64,000 nucleotides of DNA from Candidatus Kouleothrix ribensis (GCA_016722075.1 JADKGW010000001.1:1798001-1862000), one strand, 5' to 3'; numbered from the stretch's first letter, positions 50,109-59,829 are shown. Made by a program: numbers and translations. The notes: generated by a model from the letters alone, not told the origin.

Positions 50109-52211
50109 CTAGTTCGCCGGCGCCGGGGTGGGCTGCTCGGCCGGCACCACCGGCTGCTCAGCCGGCACCACCGGCTGCTCAGCCGGGGCCGGCGCCGGGG
50201 TGGGCTGCTCGGCCGGTGGCGGCGGGGTTGTGCCGGGTGCAAATAGCGGCCGGCCATCCGGGCCCATGTCGGCCGGGTTGTATACGTAGATATTCGGCCA
50301 GGGGCGGAAGCGCGTCTGGAACAGCTCGGGCTGCTTGCGCACGCCATTCTCGGTGATGATCCGGTAGACATCGATGGTCATGCCGCCGCGCGCGTGGTCG
50401 CTCTGGCGGCTGGTGCCACGCGGCTGCACCGGGTCGGCCACAAACTTCGGCTCGGTTGGCGCCGCGATCCGGTCGTACACCCGGCGGGTCAGCGTCACCT
50501 GGCGATTCAGCTTGGTGCCGTACAGCGCCACCTCGGCCACGCCGCTAACCGGGTTCGAGGCGGTCTGCATCAGTAGCCAGCCGCCGGTATCGTTGACGAA
50601 CTTAAGGTCGGGCCCGCCGGTGAAGATCGTCGCATCCATACCGGCGCCGTTGCCCTGCTGGCCAAGCGCATACTTATCGTACCAGCTGATATAGAATGAG
50701 TGGCCCCAGCGCTCGGTAATCGGCAGGCCGGCCCAGAACGCCGCGCGAAACAGCGTGGTCGAGTCCTGGCAGATCCCGCCGCCGAACTCGAGCTGCGTGC
50801 GATTCTGGATGATCGCATAGCCCTTCACGAAGCCATTCTTCTCATCGATCGAGCCGATATTCTGGTTGAACGAGAACTCTTCGCCCGGCGCGATCAGGAT
50901 GCCGTGCAGCAGGCGCATGCCTGCGCCGATATTGTGGATGCGATACTCGGCCGAGCCGGTGAAATCGCTGCGGCCTACCGCGATCAGCTCGTTGATGCCC
51001 AGCTGGTTCAGGTTGGCCTCGGTAACCTGCGGCGCCACCTCGGCCACTGGCAAGGCCAGCGCGCGCTTGGGCGTGACGATCGCGGCCAGGATGGCGGCAC
51101 GCGCCTGATCCTCGTCCATGCGCAGGCCAGGCTTGCCGGGGCGGATGATCTTGAGCTGGCCATTGTTCCAGTCGACCCGTGGGTTGACGCTGCCGCGGCC
51201 GGTTTCGTCGGCAATCGCGGTAATGCGCCGGTTGAGCTGGTATGGGTTCAGTGCCACCACGATCGTATCGGTGCCGCTATCGACTGGCACACGGCTGATG
51301 TCGAGCATCAGCGCGATTTCGATCGGCTGCCACACATAGGTTTTGTCGTCGACATTGAGCGTGAGCGGGGCCTGGAGCATGGCTTCGATCGTTGTGCGAG
51401 CCTGCGCCACGGCTGCGTCGCCAAGCCGCGGCTGTAGCTCGCGGGTATGCAGCGCGACCGTCTGAGGCTTGAGCGTGGTCAGCGCCTGCGTCAGCTCGGC
51501 GACAGTCTGATCAACCAGCACCTGGCGGCCGACGCGGGCCGGGCGAACCACTACGCTGGTGCCGCTGAGCGTCAGCGCAGCATCGTGCGGCGCCAGCTCA
51601 AGATCGGCGCTGTTCGCGGCCACATACTGGCGCAGCTTGTTCTGGTCGAAGGTCACCTGGAGCGGTAGATCGAGGCCATTCTGCCAGATCGCGTAAACCT
51701 CTTGCAGATCGGCGATCAGCCCATTGCCGCGCCCGGTGCGGTATGCCTGCGCAACTGCGCCGGCGAAATCGAATGTGATGCCCAGGTCGGCGGTGCTGGG
51801 CTGCCAGGTGCGCTCGCCGTATGTCAGCGTCGCCGGCTGCTGTAGAAATGCGCTATGGCGGGTACGCAAGGCTGCCTCGGCCTGCTGCGGCGACATTTCG
51901 CCGATCGGCATGCCCTGGATCGAGATATTTGGATAGATCTTGCCTGCGTAGGAACGATCGAAATAGTACAGCCCGCCGCCTGCGCCGGCCAGGGTAATCG
52001 CCAGCAGCGCCAGCAGCACATACAGGCCAACATTCGCACGCCGCCGCGGTGGCTGCCAGGCCGTACGCGGTGCCAAGGGCGGCCCGCCGATGCGTGGCAG
52101 ATCGACCGGCCGATCGGTGATCTCGTGTACCGGAAGCGGGCGGGTTCCATACGGATCGCCGAGCGGGCGCCGAACCGCGCCATGCTCCGAAAAAAGTTCC
52201 TCAGCAGACAC
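50109..52211 (-). CDS. VanW family protein with peptidoglycan-binding-like domains
   Basis: This 700-residue protein has a cytoplasmic Pro-rich start, one helix (VGLYVLLALLAITLAGAGGGLYYF), two PG_binding_4-like repeats (YPNISIQGMPIGEMSPQQAE and on), and a VanW domain in the second half (GSAEYRIHNIGAGMRLLHGI, EEFSFNQNIGSIDEKNGFVKG, QLEFGGGICQDSTTLFRAAF, ERWGHSFYISWYD). The tail is a short repeat (PAEQPVV). VanW proteins act in the cell wall, but their chemistry is unclear. I start it at a GTG (52211) with GGAGG 5 nt upstream. A TTGACA-TATAGT promoter lies 125 bp upstream. Confidence 0.88.
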   Translation of the reverse strand: MSAEELFSEHGAVRRPLGDPYGTRPLPVHEITDRPVDLPRIGGPPLAPRTAWQPPRRRANVGLYVLLALLAITLAGAGGGLYYFDRSYAGKIYPNISIQGMPIGEMSPQQAEAALRTRHSAFLQQPATLTYGERTWQPSTADLGITFDFAGAVAQAYRTGRGNGLIADLQEVYAIWQNGLDLPLQVTFDQNKLRQYVAANSADLELAPHDAALTLSGTSVVVRPARVGRQVLVDQTVAELTQALTTLKPQTVALHTRELQPRLGDAAVAQARTTIEAMLQAPLTLNVDDKTYVWQPIEIALMLDISRVPVDSGTDTIVVALNPYQLNRRITAIADETGRGSVNPRVDWNNGQLKIIRPGKPGLRMDEDQARAAILAAIVTPKRALALPVAEVAPQVTEANLNQLGINELIAVGRSDFTGSAEYRIHNIGAGMRLLHGILIAPGEEFSFNQNIGSIDEKNGFVKGYAIIQNRTQLEFGGGICQDSTTLFRAAFWAGLPITERWGHSFYISWYDKYALGQQGNGAGMDATIFTGGPDLKFVNDTGGWLLMQTASNPVSGVAEVALYGTKLNRQVTLTRRVYDRIAAPTEPKFVADPVQPRGTSRQSDHARGGMTIDVYRIITENGVRKQPELFQTRFRPWPNIYVYNPADMGPDGRPLFAPGTTPPPPAEQPTPAPAPAEQPVVPAEQPVVPAEQPTPAPAN
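50131..50217. repeat. 21-bp coding tandem repeat
   Basis: Near-identical 21-bp units beginning ggctgctc lie head to tail at 50131, 50152 and 50173 (the last partial), and a further partial copy begins at 50204. They encode PAEQPVV-type repeats in the extracellular tail of the VanW-like protein. Confidence 0.8.
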
Positions 52212-52334
52212 ATTGGCCTCCAGAACGTCAGGCGAGCAGGTGAGAATGACCACGACGGCGGCTGGGATGCATGCCGGGTGATCGTATACCCAGCAGCAAA
52301 ACATATGTTTTTGCGAATACCGAACCTGTGTGCA

Positions 52335-52364
52335 ACTATAGCCGAAAACAGCCGCTCGTGTCAA
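52335..52364 (-). promoter_or_regulatory. Sigma-70 promoter of the VanW-like gene
   Basis: On the minus strand TTGACA (52359-52364) is 18 bp before TATAGT (52335-52340). The leader to the GTG start would be about 117 nt. Confidence 0.75.
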
Positions 52365-52544
52365 TGAACGTAAGATGAAAATCGCTTACAATTTCGATGC
52401 AAGATCCGTACCAACCAGTTACGATGCCCGGCCCACACATCGCCGGCTCGCACAACGCTGCGGCAGATGCTGCACGCATGCCAGCGCTGCCGATCGATTA
52501 GCACGCTACGATTGCGGTGAAGCTGCCGGCGCGCCGCGCGGTGC

Positions 52545-53858
52545 TCATTTTGGTGTGCGGCGCGATTTGCGCCAATGCGGCAATTGCCGGAGCGTGTTCA
52601 GGCGCAGCCGCGCGGCGCGGCCGCGGATACGCTGGCGGGCGCGCACGGCCGGCAGGCGCAGCCGGCGCCGGCTCATCCGCCGTAGATCGGCCATGCTGGG
52701 CAGGCGCAACCGGCGCCGGCGCACCGGCGGGGCCAGCTGCAGCTGGTCGAGCAGCACCTGCGCGATCTGGATTGCCCCATCGCGCGGTACGGCATCGGCC
52801 AGGCGCGCAACCGTGCTGGCATACGCCGCCGGATCCATGAGATCGGCCACCGCAGGGACGATCCGATCGGGGGTTGGGCAGAAGGCACCCAGCTCGTGAT
52901 TCAGCACAAAGTCGATATTGCCGCGCTCCTGCATACCAACCGCCTCAGTCACGATCACCGGGCGGCGCATCACCAGCGCCTCCATCAGCGTGCCAGGGCC
53001 GGCCTTGGTAATGATCACGTCGCTGGCGGCCATCAGCACTTCCATGTTCTCGACAAACCCGTAGATCTGGATGGTGGGGCGCAGGTTCAAGGCCGTCAGG
53101 TCGGCGCGCAGCGCGGCATTCTTGCCCGTCACCACCAGCAGCTGAATGTCGGGGTAGGCCTGGTCGAGCATCAGCACCAGATCGCGCAGCTGGCCCGAGC
53201 CAACCCCGCCGCTGGTCAGCAGCACGGTAAACGGGTCAAGGTCGACCGCCAGCTCGATGCGCGCCGCGCGCCGCGTCCCCTGATAGCGCGTAAACTTCGG
53301 ATGCACCGGGAAGCCAGTGCAGATCAGCTTCTCGGCAGGGAAGCCGCGCCGCAGCAGCAGCTGGTAGGCCTCGTTGGTCGGTACGATACACAGCTCGGCG
53401 CCGGGGTCGGCCCACGACGAATGCAGGCTTACCAGGTCGGTCACGACCGTGACGAAGCGGAATGAGAGCCGGTAGGTGCGGCGCGCGTTGCCGATCAGGC
53501 GATTGACCAGCGGATGTACCGACACCACCAGGTTGGGGCGCGTCTGCTCGAGCACGCGCACAATATTGCGGTGCGCCGGCAGGTACACGAACTGGGTCAG
53601 CGCATCGACCCGGCGCGGGCCGTCGGTGGCTTGAAACATCAGGTCGAACAGCGGCAGCCAGCGTGTCGAGAGCTGGTTGTACAGATCGGGCGCATCTTTA
53701 ACCAGCGGCAGGCCGGTGCTGGCGAGAATATCGACAATATGGCGCTCGGCGCTACTGGCCGCGATCTGCGCGAGTGCGGCATCGATCGCGGCGGCGCCGG
53801 AGCGGTGCCCGCCGCCGGTATCGGAGATCGCAAACAAGATACTGGGAATATGGCTCAC
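52545..53858 (-). CDS. MGDG-synthase-like GT28 glycosyltransferase with basic C-terminal tail
   Basis: This 437-residue GT-B enzyme resembles monogalactosyldiacylglycerol synthases and UgtP: ILFAISDTGGGHRSGAAAI at the start, TDLVSLHSSWADPGAELCIV, FTVLLTSGGVGSGQLRDLV, and the nucleotide-sugar site VIITKAGPGTLMEALVMRRP followed by QERGN. It should transfer galactose or glucose to diacylglycerol at the inner membrane face. The last 60 residues are a strongly basic tail with two 16-residue repeats (RRRLRLP), probably binding acidic lipid headgroups. A promoter with TTTACA-N18-TAGGAT lies upstream. Confidence 0.87.
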   Translation of the reverse strand: MSHIPSILFAISDTGGGHRSGAAAIDAALAQIAASSAERHIVDILASTGLPLVKDAPDLYNQLSTRWLPLFDLMFQATDGPRRVDALTQFVYLPAHRNIVRVLEQTRPNLVVSVHPLVNRLIGNARRTYRLSFRFVTVVTDLVSLHSSWADPGAELCIVPTNEAYQLLLRRGFPAEKLICTGFPVHPKFTRYQGTRRAARIELAVDLDPFTVLLTSGGVGSGQLRDLVLMLDQAYPDIQLLVVTGKNAALRADLTALNLRPTIQIYGFVENMEVLMAASDVIITKAGPGTLMEALVMRRPVIVTEAVGMQERGNIDFVLNHELGAFCPTPDRIVPAVADLMDPAAYASTVARLADAVPRDGAIQIAQVLLDQLQLAPPVRRRRLRLPSMADLRRMSRRRLRLPAVRARQRIRGRAARLRLNTLRQLPHWRKSRRTPK

Positions 53859-53895
53859 ACAGGCTCCTCACAGCCGCATTGGAGTGCTGGCGGGT

Positions 53896-53925
53896 ATCCT
53901 ACCATACACCATGGAATGATGTAAA
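53896..53925 (-). promoter_or_regulatory. Promoter of the MGDG-synthase-like gene
   Basis: On the minus strand TTTACA (53920-53925) is 18 bp before TAGGAT (53896-53901), and TGG in front of the -10 gives an extended element. It is divergent from the regulator promoter beside it. Confidence 0.6.
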
Positions 53926-53938
53926 GCTTGCCGGTATG

Positions 53939-53947
53939 TGCTATAAT
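53939..53947 (+). promoter_or_regulatory. Extended -10 promoter of the large regulator gene
   Basis: TGCTATAAT is a perfect extended -10. The -35 position (about 53919-53924) is poor. A transcript from here starts after the TTG at 53928, so the start codon at 53994 is the likely one. Confidence 0.6.
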
Positions 53948-53993
53948 CGATCATCGACTTGCCAGCTTCCTCCGCGCAGGCTTCAACATAACC

Positions 53994-56900
53994 ATGACAA
54001 CAGCCCTACCCACGAAACCTATGCTGCCTGCTGGGCGCTCGGCGCAGCCGCTTCTGCCGCTTAAGCTCACGCCGCCGCCACTCCGCGACGGCGTTCTACT
54101 GCGCCCCGATCTCCAGGCATTGCTCTCGGAAGTACGCCTGCATCCGATCACGCTGGTGGTGGCGCCGGCCGGCTATGGTAAGACGACGCTGCTCTCGCAG
54201 TGGGTGCAAGAGCTACAGCGCACCAACGCGCCGGTGTGCTGGCTGACGCTCGATCGCGGTGAACGCTTCCCGGCCATGCTGCTGGCCTACCTGATCCGCG
54301 CATTCCAGTCGATCGTGCCACACATGGGCGACGAAGCATGGCGCGTGTTGTCGGGTGCGTCGAATATGCAGCGCGACTGGCCGCTGGTTGCGGGGTCGCT
54401 GTGCAGCGATCTTCAGCGCATGCTGCCGACCACCACATTTCTCTTCATCGATGATCTACAGCAAGTGACCGAATCGGCGGCGATTGGCCAGATTCTGGGC
54501 TACCTGCTGCGCGCCGCCCCACCCACATTGCATATTGTGGCCGCCTCGCGGCGGGCGCCTACCTTCGCACCGCTCTCGCGCCTGCGCGCCGAAGGCCAGC
54601 TGCTCGAGCTCTCGCAGCGCGATCTGCACCTGACGGCCAACGAGGCCCGCCAGATCCTGGCAGCTCAGCAGGTGGTGATCGGCGATGACGACCTGGCGCT
54701 GCTACTGGCGCGTACCGAGGGCTGGGCGCTCAGCATCCAGCTGGCGGCACGCGCGCTGGCCGGCCGGCCAATCGAGCGCCGGAGCGATTTTTTACAGGCG
54801 CTGGCCGGCAGCCAGGAGCAACTGCTGCACTACCTGGCCACAGAGGTGTTATCCGACCTGCCGGCCGAGCTGATCGAGTTTCTGCGTATGGCCGCGATCC
54901 CCGAGCGTTTCGACGCCGCGCTACTGGCCGAGGTGCTCCAGCGCGACGATATCGTCTACCTGCTGGGGCGTGCCCAGGCGCTGGGGCTACCGATCTTGCC
55001 GCTGGACGATCGCGGCGACCAGCTGCGCTTTCACCCGCTCTGGCGCGAGCTGCTGCAGCGCCGCGAGCCAGCGGCTGCCCACCATGCCCCTGCCGCCGAG
55101 CCGCCGCCAGCCGATAGCGCTGAGCCGCCGGCTGCTTCGAGCCAGGCTAAAGCGATACAGCTACAGTTTGGGCGAGCGCTCGAGGCGCGCGGCGACCTCG
55201 ATGAGGCGCTGAGCCACTATGCCAGCGCCGGCGCCACCGGCGAGCTCGCACGCGCGCTGCGCCAGCGCGCCTGGCCGCAGCTGCAATCGCCGCGCCGCGA
55301 CACAGTGCGGCGCTGGCTCGAGCAGCTGCCCGCCGACGTGCGCGAGAACGACACCGAGCTACTGTACATGTGGGGCTATAGCCAGACGGTCAACGCGCCC
55401 GATCAGGCCATCAGCGCGATCGAGCGGGCCGCCGACCGCTACCACCAATCGGAACAGTATGAGCGCGAGCTGCGCGCGCTGGCCGACCTGACCGCGCTGC
55501 TGTACCTGCGCGGCCGCCCGCCCACCTTCATCGCCTGCTGCGTACGCGCGGTGCGCGCCGCAAACCGCGTGCGCGACGCGTGGTCGCGCGGGGCGGCACT
55601 GGTGGGGGTAACGGCCATGCTCCACACCAAAGGGCGCTACGCCGAGGCACTGCGAGTTGCGCGGCAGGCTGCGGGCCAGCCGCTCTCGCCGTCCTGGCAC
55701 TGGCTGCAGGCTATGATCGTCGCGTCGATCAACAACCAGCTAGGCATGCCCGCCGATACGATCGCCATGATCGACGACGCGCTACAGCTGCCGCAGGTTG
55801 ATCACGACGACCGCATGCGCCAGAATCTGCTGCGCCACCGCGCTTTTGCGCTCGAGCTACAGGGCTACACCAGCGAGGCCGCCGCACTTGCGATCGACTC
55901 GCACCGCCACCTGGGCGATTACTACCGCGATGGCAGCGCCGGCTTCAGCGCGCGCCAGCTGGCACTCCTGCTGATGCTACAGGGCCGCGTCGATGAGGCG
56001 TCGACATATGTTGCCCAGGCACGCGTCGCATTCCACGACATGGGCGCGCTCAAGCCGCTGGCCAGCCTGCAGGCGATCGAACTGTACGGCCAGCTGCTGC
56101 GCGGCCAGGGTGCGCGCGCCTGCGCGGCGGTGGGGGCCGTGCTGCACCGGCTCGACGAGGCCGAGGGTCAGGCGCGCGATCTGCGGCTGCGCCTCCTGCT
56201 GGCGCTGGTGCTGGGCGAGGGTGGCCAGGCCGAACGGGCCTTAGCGCTTACGAATGAGCTGGTGGCCCAGATGCACGAGCGCGGCTACCGGCTGTTCCTG
56301 GCCTGCACCCACCTGTACCGTGCCTACCTGGCCGGGCTGCTGGCCGACCAGCCGATGCAGCATGCTGCGCTACGCGCGGGGTGGCAGCTGTTCGCTGCCG
56401 ACAACCAGCAGCACCTGCCGATGCTGCCACCGGCGGCCCTGCGCGCGGCAGTTGTCGGCGCACTCCAGCTAGGGCTCGCGGCCGCTAGCGTAAGCCATGT
56501 GCTGCGGCACCAGCTGGCCGAGCAGGCGCTCGACATCCTGCGCGGCATGATCGAGTCGCCCGAAGTCGACATACGCATAAATATTGCGCGGCTGCTAGGC
56601 GACTTAGGCACCGCCGCCGCATACCCATCGCTGCGAATCATGCAGAAGGATCGCAGCCAGGCCGTGCGCCAGGTGGCCGATCAGGCGCTCAGCCGGCTGA
56701 TCTACCGCCCGCCCTATCGGCTGCGCATCCGCACACTTGGCGCATTCGCAGTCTGGCGCGGCGATCAAGAGGTGCGCGACCGCGACTGGCGTAGTAGCAA
56801 GGCCCGCCAGCTGTTTCAGCTGCTGCTGACCGAGCGCGGGCGTACGCTGCCGCGCGACCGCGTGCTCGAGGCGCTCTGGCCCGACATGGAACCTGACGCC

Positions 56901-57485
56901 GCCGCAAATAATCTGCGCGTCACACTCAACCGGCTGAGCAAAGCAGTCGAACCCGATCGGCCCGACGGTGCGCCCCCGGCGTATATCAGCCAGCAGGGCG
57001 AAACCTACGGCTTCAATGTGAGCAGCGACTACCAGATCGACGCGGTCGACTTCGCCGAGGCGGTTGCCGAGGGCCAGCGCGCGGCGCGGCGCGGCCAGCG
57101 CAGCGCGGCGATCAGTGCATTCCGCACGGCGATGACGCTGTATGGCGGGCCATACCTGCCCGACAACATGTACGAGGATTGGACGGTCGTTGAGCGCGAG
57201 CGGCTGACGATGCTGTTCAACGATGCTGCGATTCGCCTGGGCGGCCTGCTGCTCGATGAAGGCCTGGCGCACGACACGATCGGCCTGGGCTGGCGCGTGC
57301 TGGAAAACGACCGCGCGCATGAAGAGGCCTACCGGCTGCTGATGCGCGCCCACGCCTCGCTGGGCGAGCGCAGCACCGCACTCCGGCTGTATACCCGCTG
57401 CGTGGCTATGCTGCAAGAGGAGCTGGGCGTCGAACCAATGATCGAGACAACCGCGCTCTATACCACCCTACGCGACATGCGCTAG
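53994..57485 (+). CDS. Large STAND-type regulator: P-loop NTPase, TPR/HEAT, BTAD DNA-binding region
   Basis: This protein of 1163 residues begins with an NTPase domain related to MalT/LuxR-type regulators: Walker A VVAPAGYGKTTLLSQW and Walker B TTFLFIDDLQQV. Then comes a long TPR-like middle (residues about 380-830) and a HEAT-like pair (VDIRINIARLLGDLGTAAAY). The last 260 residues carry an OmpR-type winged helix (LGAFAVWRGDQEVRDRDWRS, RDRVLEALWPDMEPDAAANN) and a bacterial transcriptional activation domain (YLPDNMYEDWTVVERERL). It is a transcription activator gated by ATP and an unknown ligand. The start follows a perfect extended -10 by about 45 nt; the ribosome site is weak. Confidence 0.9.
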   Translation: MTTALPTKPMLPAGRSAQPLLPLKLTPPPLRDGVLLRPDLQALLSEVRLHPITLVVAPAGYGKTTLLSQWVQELQRTNAPVCWLTLDRGERFPAMLLAYLIRAFQSIVPHMGDEAWRVLSGASNMQRDWPLVAGSLCSDLQRMLPTTTFLFIDDLQQVTESAAIGQILGYLLRAAPPTLHIVAASRRAPTFAPLSRLRAEGQLLELSQRDLHLTANEARQILAAQQVVIGDDDLALLLARTEGWALSIQLAARALAGRPIERRSDFLQALAGSQEQLLHYLATEVLSDLPAELIEFLRMAAIPERFDAALLAEVLQRDDIVYLLGRAQALGLPILPLDDRGDQLRFHPLWRELLQRREPAAAHHAPAAEPPPADSAEPPAASSQAKAIQLQFGRALEARGDLDEALSHYASAGATGELARALRQRAWPQLQSPRRDTVRRWLEQLPADVRENDTELLYMWGYSQTVNAPDQAISAIERAADRYHQSEQYERELRALADLTALLYLRGRPPTFIACCVRAVRAANRVRDAWSRGAALVGVTAMLHTKGRYAEALRVARQAAGQPLSPSWHWLQAMIVASINNQLGMPADTIAMIDDALQLPQVDHDDRMRQNLLRHRAFALELQGYTSEAAALAIDSHRHLGDYYRDGSAGFSARQLALLLMLQGRVDEASTYVAQARVAFHDMGALKPLASLQAIELYGQLLRGQGARACAAVGAVLHRLDEAEGQARDLRLRLLLALVLGEGGQAERALALTNELVAQMHERGYRLFLACTHLYRAYLAGLLADQPMQHAALRAGWQLFAADNQQHLPMLPPAALRAAVVGALQLGLAAASVSHVLRHQLAEQALDILRGMIESPEVDIRINIARLLGDLGTAAAYPSLRIMQKDRSQAVRQVADQALSRLIYRPPYRLRIRTLGAFAVWRGDQEVRDRDWRSSKARQLFQLLLTERGRTLPRDRVLEALWPDMEPDAAANNLRVTLNRLSKAVEPDRPDGAPPAYISQQGETYGFNVSSDYQIDAVDFAEAVAEGQRAARRGQRSAAISAFRTAMTLYGGPYLPDNMYEDWTVVERERLTMLFNDAAIRLGGLLLDEGLAHDTIGLGWRVLENDRAHEEAYRLLMRAHASLGERSTALRLYTRCVAMLQEELGVEPMIETTALYTTLRDMR

Positions 57486-57512
57486 AAGATTGGTAGCGGA
57501 TTAGCCGCATGT

Positions 57513-57549
57513 ACACGGCCGCCCTGGCATAATGCCAGGGCGGCCGTGT
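57513..57549. terminator. Strong bidirectional hairpin
   Basis: A perfect 17-bp stem (acacggccgccctggca and its complement, loop taa) lies between the convergent regulator gene and the small gene ending at 57575. There is no long T run. Confidence 0.75.
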
Positions 57550-57574
57550 TGTCGCTCGGATGCAGTGCCTGCGG

Positions 57575-57793
57575 CTACTCGCTGCCAACCAGCGGCTCGA
57601 ACGAGAGCGTGAACGACTGCCGAGCAGCCAGCTGCTCGTTGATGAACGCCATCATATCTGGTAGATGCTCGAAGTGACGCTCGTGACCACTTCCAACATG
57701 CTGGATGCGGCCACGCCAGGGCAGCGCGTCGGATACTTGCCGATCGTCGACAACGAGCCTCAACAAAAAAGCCTCAATACGCCGGCTTGACAT
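57575..57793 (-). CDS. Small protein of unknown function (72 aa)
   Basis: This short protein reads MSSRRIEAFLLRLVVDDRQV, SDALPWRGRIQHVGSGHERH and FEHLPDMMAFINEQLA. No family is recognised with certainty. A GGAGG-type ribosome site 11 nt before the ATG at 57793 supports translation; a longer reading from 57847 lacks one. Confidence 0.7.
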   Translation of the reverse strand: MSSRRIEAFLLRLVVDDRQVSDALPWRGRIQHVGSGHERHFEHLPDMMAFINEQLAARQSFTLSFEPLVGSE

Positions 57794-57991
57794 CGCCACA
57801 TCTCCTCCGATGTCGATACGTACGAGCGGCACGCCGCCGGGCCGCACAAGCCCAGGCTAGCATGTTCGTACCACGGATCGTGACAAATCTTGTACCTTCA
57901 CATTAGGAGCATACTGGGCACCTGTGAACGCGATAATCGCTACGCTGATTAAAAAGTAGTATAGTGGGGGGTGGTTACCTGGGCATTACCG

Positions 57992-58780
57992 CTACGCGAT
58001 CGATAGTATATAGCGCTGGATTGCGGCAGCGACACCGCCCTGGCCTGCAGCTGGCGCAACCCAGTCGGCAGCGGCGCGGGCATCGGGCTGCGCATTGGCC
58101 ACGGCCACGCCAAAGCCGGCCAGCCGCAGCATGCCCACATCGGCCTCGGCATCGCCGAGCGCCAGCACCGCCGCCGGATCGATCGACCAGGTGTGGCAGA
58201 GCCAGGCCAGCGCCGACTCCTTGGTCGCGGCGGCATGGGTGATCGTCGCATCGGCCAGGCTGCCGTCGGGGCGGTAGTGGCGCACGAAGCGCAACGGCGC
58301 CTCTGCAAACTCGCGCATGATCAGCGCCGCGCCCGGCTCGCCGCGGATGATCAGGCGGCTGGGTGGGCGGGTGAGCGCGGGCAGCATCGCGGCGACATCG
58401 AGGCCTGTGGCGGCAATATGCGCGGCCGGGTGTGAGCCGGGCCGATAATAATTGAGCTCATCGATCGTCGCTAGCAGCGGCAGCCCCTGCTGGTCGGCCA
58501 GCGCGGCAATTGCCTGCGCGATCTCGAGCGGGATGCTCAGTGCGCGTAGCGTAGCGCCATGCTCGTCGAAGATCGTCGCGCCGCCATTACACACCAGCGT
58601 ACACGGCACGCCGAGCTGCCGGGCGATCTGGAGCGCCGAGTCGTGCTTGCGGATCGTGGCCAGCGCGAGGCGTACACCACGCGCCGCTGCCGCACCAAGC
58701 GCAACGACATTCTCGGGCGGCAAGTAGCCCGATTGGTCGATCAGCGTCGCGTCGATATCGGAGATAATCAGACGAATCAT
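57992..58780 (-). CDS. HAD-IIB (Cof-type) phosphatase
   Basis: This 262-residue protein follows the Cof-type HAD layout: motif I IRLIISDIDATLIDQ (alanine where Cof proteins often have glycine), motif II at ALATIRKHDSAL, a cap in the middle, the motif III lysine in AATKESALAWL and motif IV LALGDAEADVGMLRLAG, where alanine stands in for the usual asparagine. It should remove phosphate from a small sugar or nucleotide phosphate in the cytosol. It lies 20 bp downstream of the M23-fold gene and probably shares its transcript. Confidence 0.87.
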   Translation of the reverse strand: MIRLIISDIDATLIDQSGYLPPENVVALGAAAARGVRLALATIRKHDSALQIARQLGVPCTLVCNGGATIFDEHGATLRALSIPLEIAQAIAALADQQGLPLLATIDELNYYRPGSHPAAHIAATGLDVAAMLPALTRPPSRLIIRGEPGAALIMREFAEAPLRFVRHYRPDGSLADATITHAAATKESALAWLCHTWSIDPAAVLALGDAEADVGMLRLAGFGVAVANAQPDARAAADWVAPAAGQGGVAAAIQRYILSIA

Positions 58781-58800
58781 GGGCCTGCTATGCATCCCGA

Positions 58801-59829
58801 TTACGGCTGCACGGTGATCGTGCGGGTGATGAACGACCAATCGGCAACCAGGCTATGCGCGTAGATAAACAGCGTGTGCTGGCCAGCCGGCAGCGCAGCG
58901 GCGTCCCACTCGTAGCGGAAGCCGGCTGTACGATAGCGCGGGTCGCCAAGCGCCGCCGCGACATCGGGCCGCTCGACCAGATACTCAGCTTCGCCCAGAA
59001 ACGTGCCCTGGCCGGCCGGCCCATCGAGATACAGGTGGACATGGTCGATGCCGGTGCCGCTCGGGGCCGCGCGATCGATCGCCCAGCCGGCGATCGGCAC
59101 CGGCCCCTGCACCGCCGCACCATCGGGCAGCGTATCGACCTCGATCTGGGCGCTCTCGTCGGCGTAGTCGTCGCCCTGGCCAGGCGCCGGGTCGAACGTG
59201 CTTGGGATGCCCTGGTTCAGCAGCGGATCGGTGTAGGGGCACAGGCGCTGCTCGCCACGATAGAGATACATGCGGGTGCAGCTGCTGTCGTAGTGACCAC
59301 GACCACTATGAATGCGCCAGCCCGATAGCGTCGTGCCATTGATCGGCACATCCCGGCCGTGGTGCTTTAGCGCAAAGTGCAGGTGGGCTGCGGTGGCGTA
59401 GCCACCCTCGCAGGCGGCCTCGCGCGGCGTATTGGCAATGTTCGCGATCGGTTCGTTCGCCTGCACCTGGCCTGAGTCGCGAATGATATGCTCAACATGG
59501 TAGTATACGCTCGTCCAGCCATCGCGATGATCGATCTCGATCCCACAGGACGACGTTTTGCGGATGCTGCCGGGCGCGACCGCCACCACCCACAGGCTAC
59601 TGGTGTCCGACCTCCAGCGCGGCCATGGCTTACCGACGCTGAAATCGAGTGCCTCTTTATGGGCGCCATGCACGCCATTGAACGTCCAGGCCTGGCCGAT
59701 TGGGAACGGCAGCTGAAACATGTCGGGTGGCGGGATGTCGCTATCGGCGGGGGCAGCGGCGGCAGGCGCGGCATACCAGAGCTGTGCAACCATGGCACAG
59801 AGCAAGAGCAGCAGGGAGCAGCGGCGCAC
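58801..59829 (-). CDS. Exported M23-fold peptidase-like protein with C-terminal Ig-like domain
   Basis: This 342-residue protein starts at a GTG with AAAGGAG upstream and a cleavable signal (RRCSLLLLLCAMVAQLWYAAPAAAA). The catalytic domain has the LasA/M23 metal ligands: His and Asp in GAHKEALDFSVG, and the HxH in AAHLHFALKHHG. A C-terminal domain follows (AAVQGPVPIAGWAIDRAAP, VHLYLDGPAGQGTFLGEAEY), an Ig-like module common in secreted Chloroflexota proteins. It should cut peptide links in cell wall or other peptides. A promoter with an operator-like dyad lies upstream. Confidence 0.88.
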   Translation of the reverse strand: MRRCSLLLLLCAMVAQLWYAAPAAAAPADSDIPPPDMFQLPFPIGQAWTFNGVHGAHKEALDFSVGKPWPRWRSDTSSLWVVAVAPGSIRKTSSCGIEIDHRDGWTSVYYHVEHIIRDSGQVQANEPIANIANTPREAACEGGYATAAHLHFALKHHGRDVPINGTTLSGWRIHSGRGHYDSSCTRMYLYRGEQRLCPYTDPLLNQGIPSTFDPAPGQGDDYADESAQIEVDTLPDGAAVQGPVPIAGWAIDRAAPSGTGIDHVHLYLDGPAGQGTFLGEAEYLVERPDVAAALGDPRYRTAGFRYEWDAAALPAGQHTLFIYAHSLVADWSFITRTITVQP

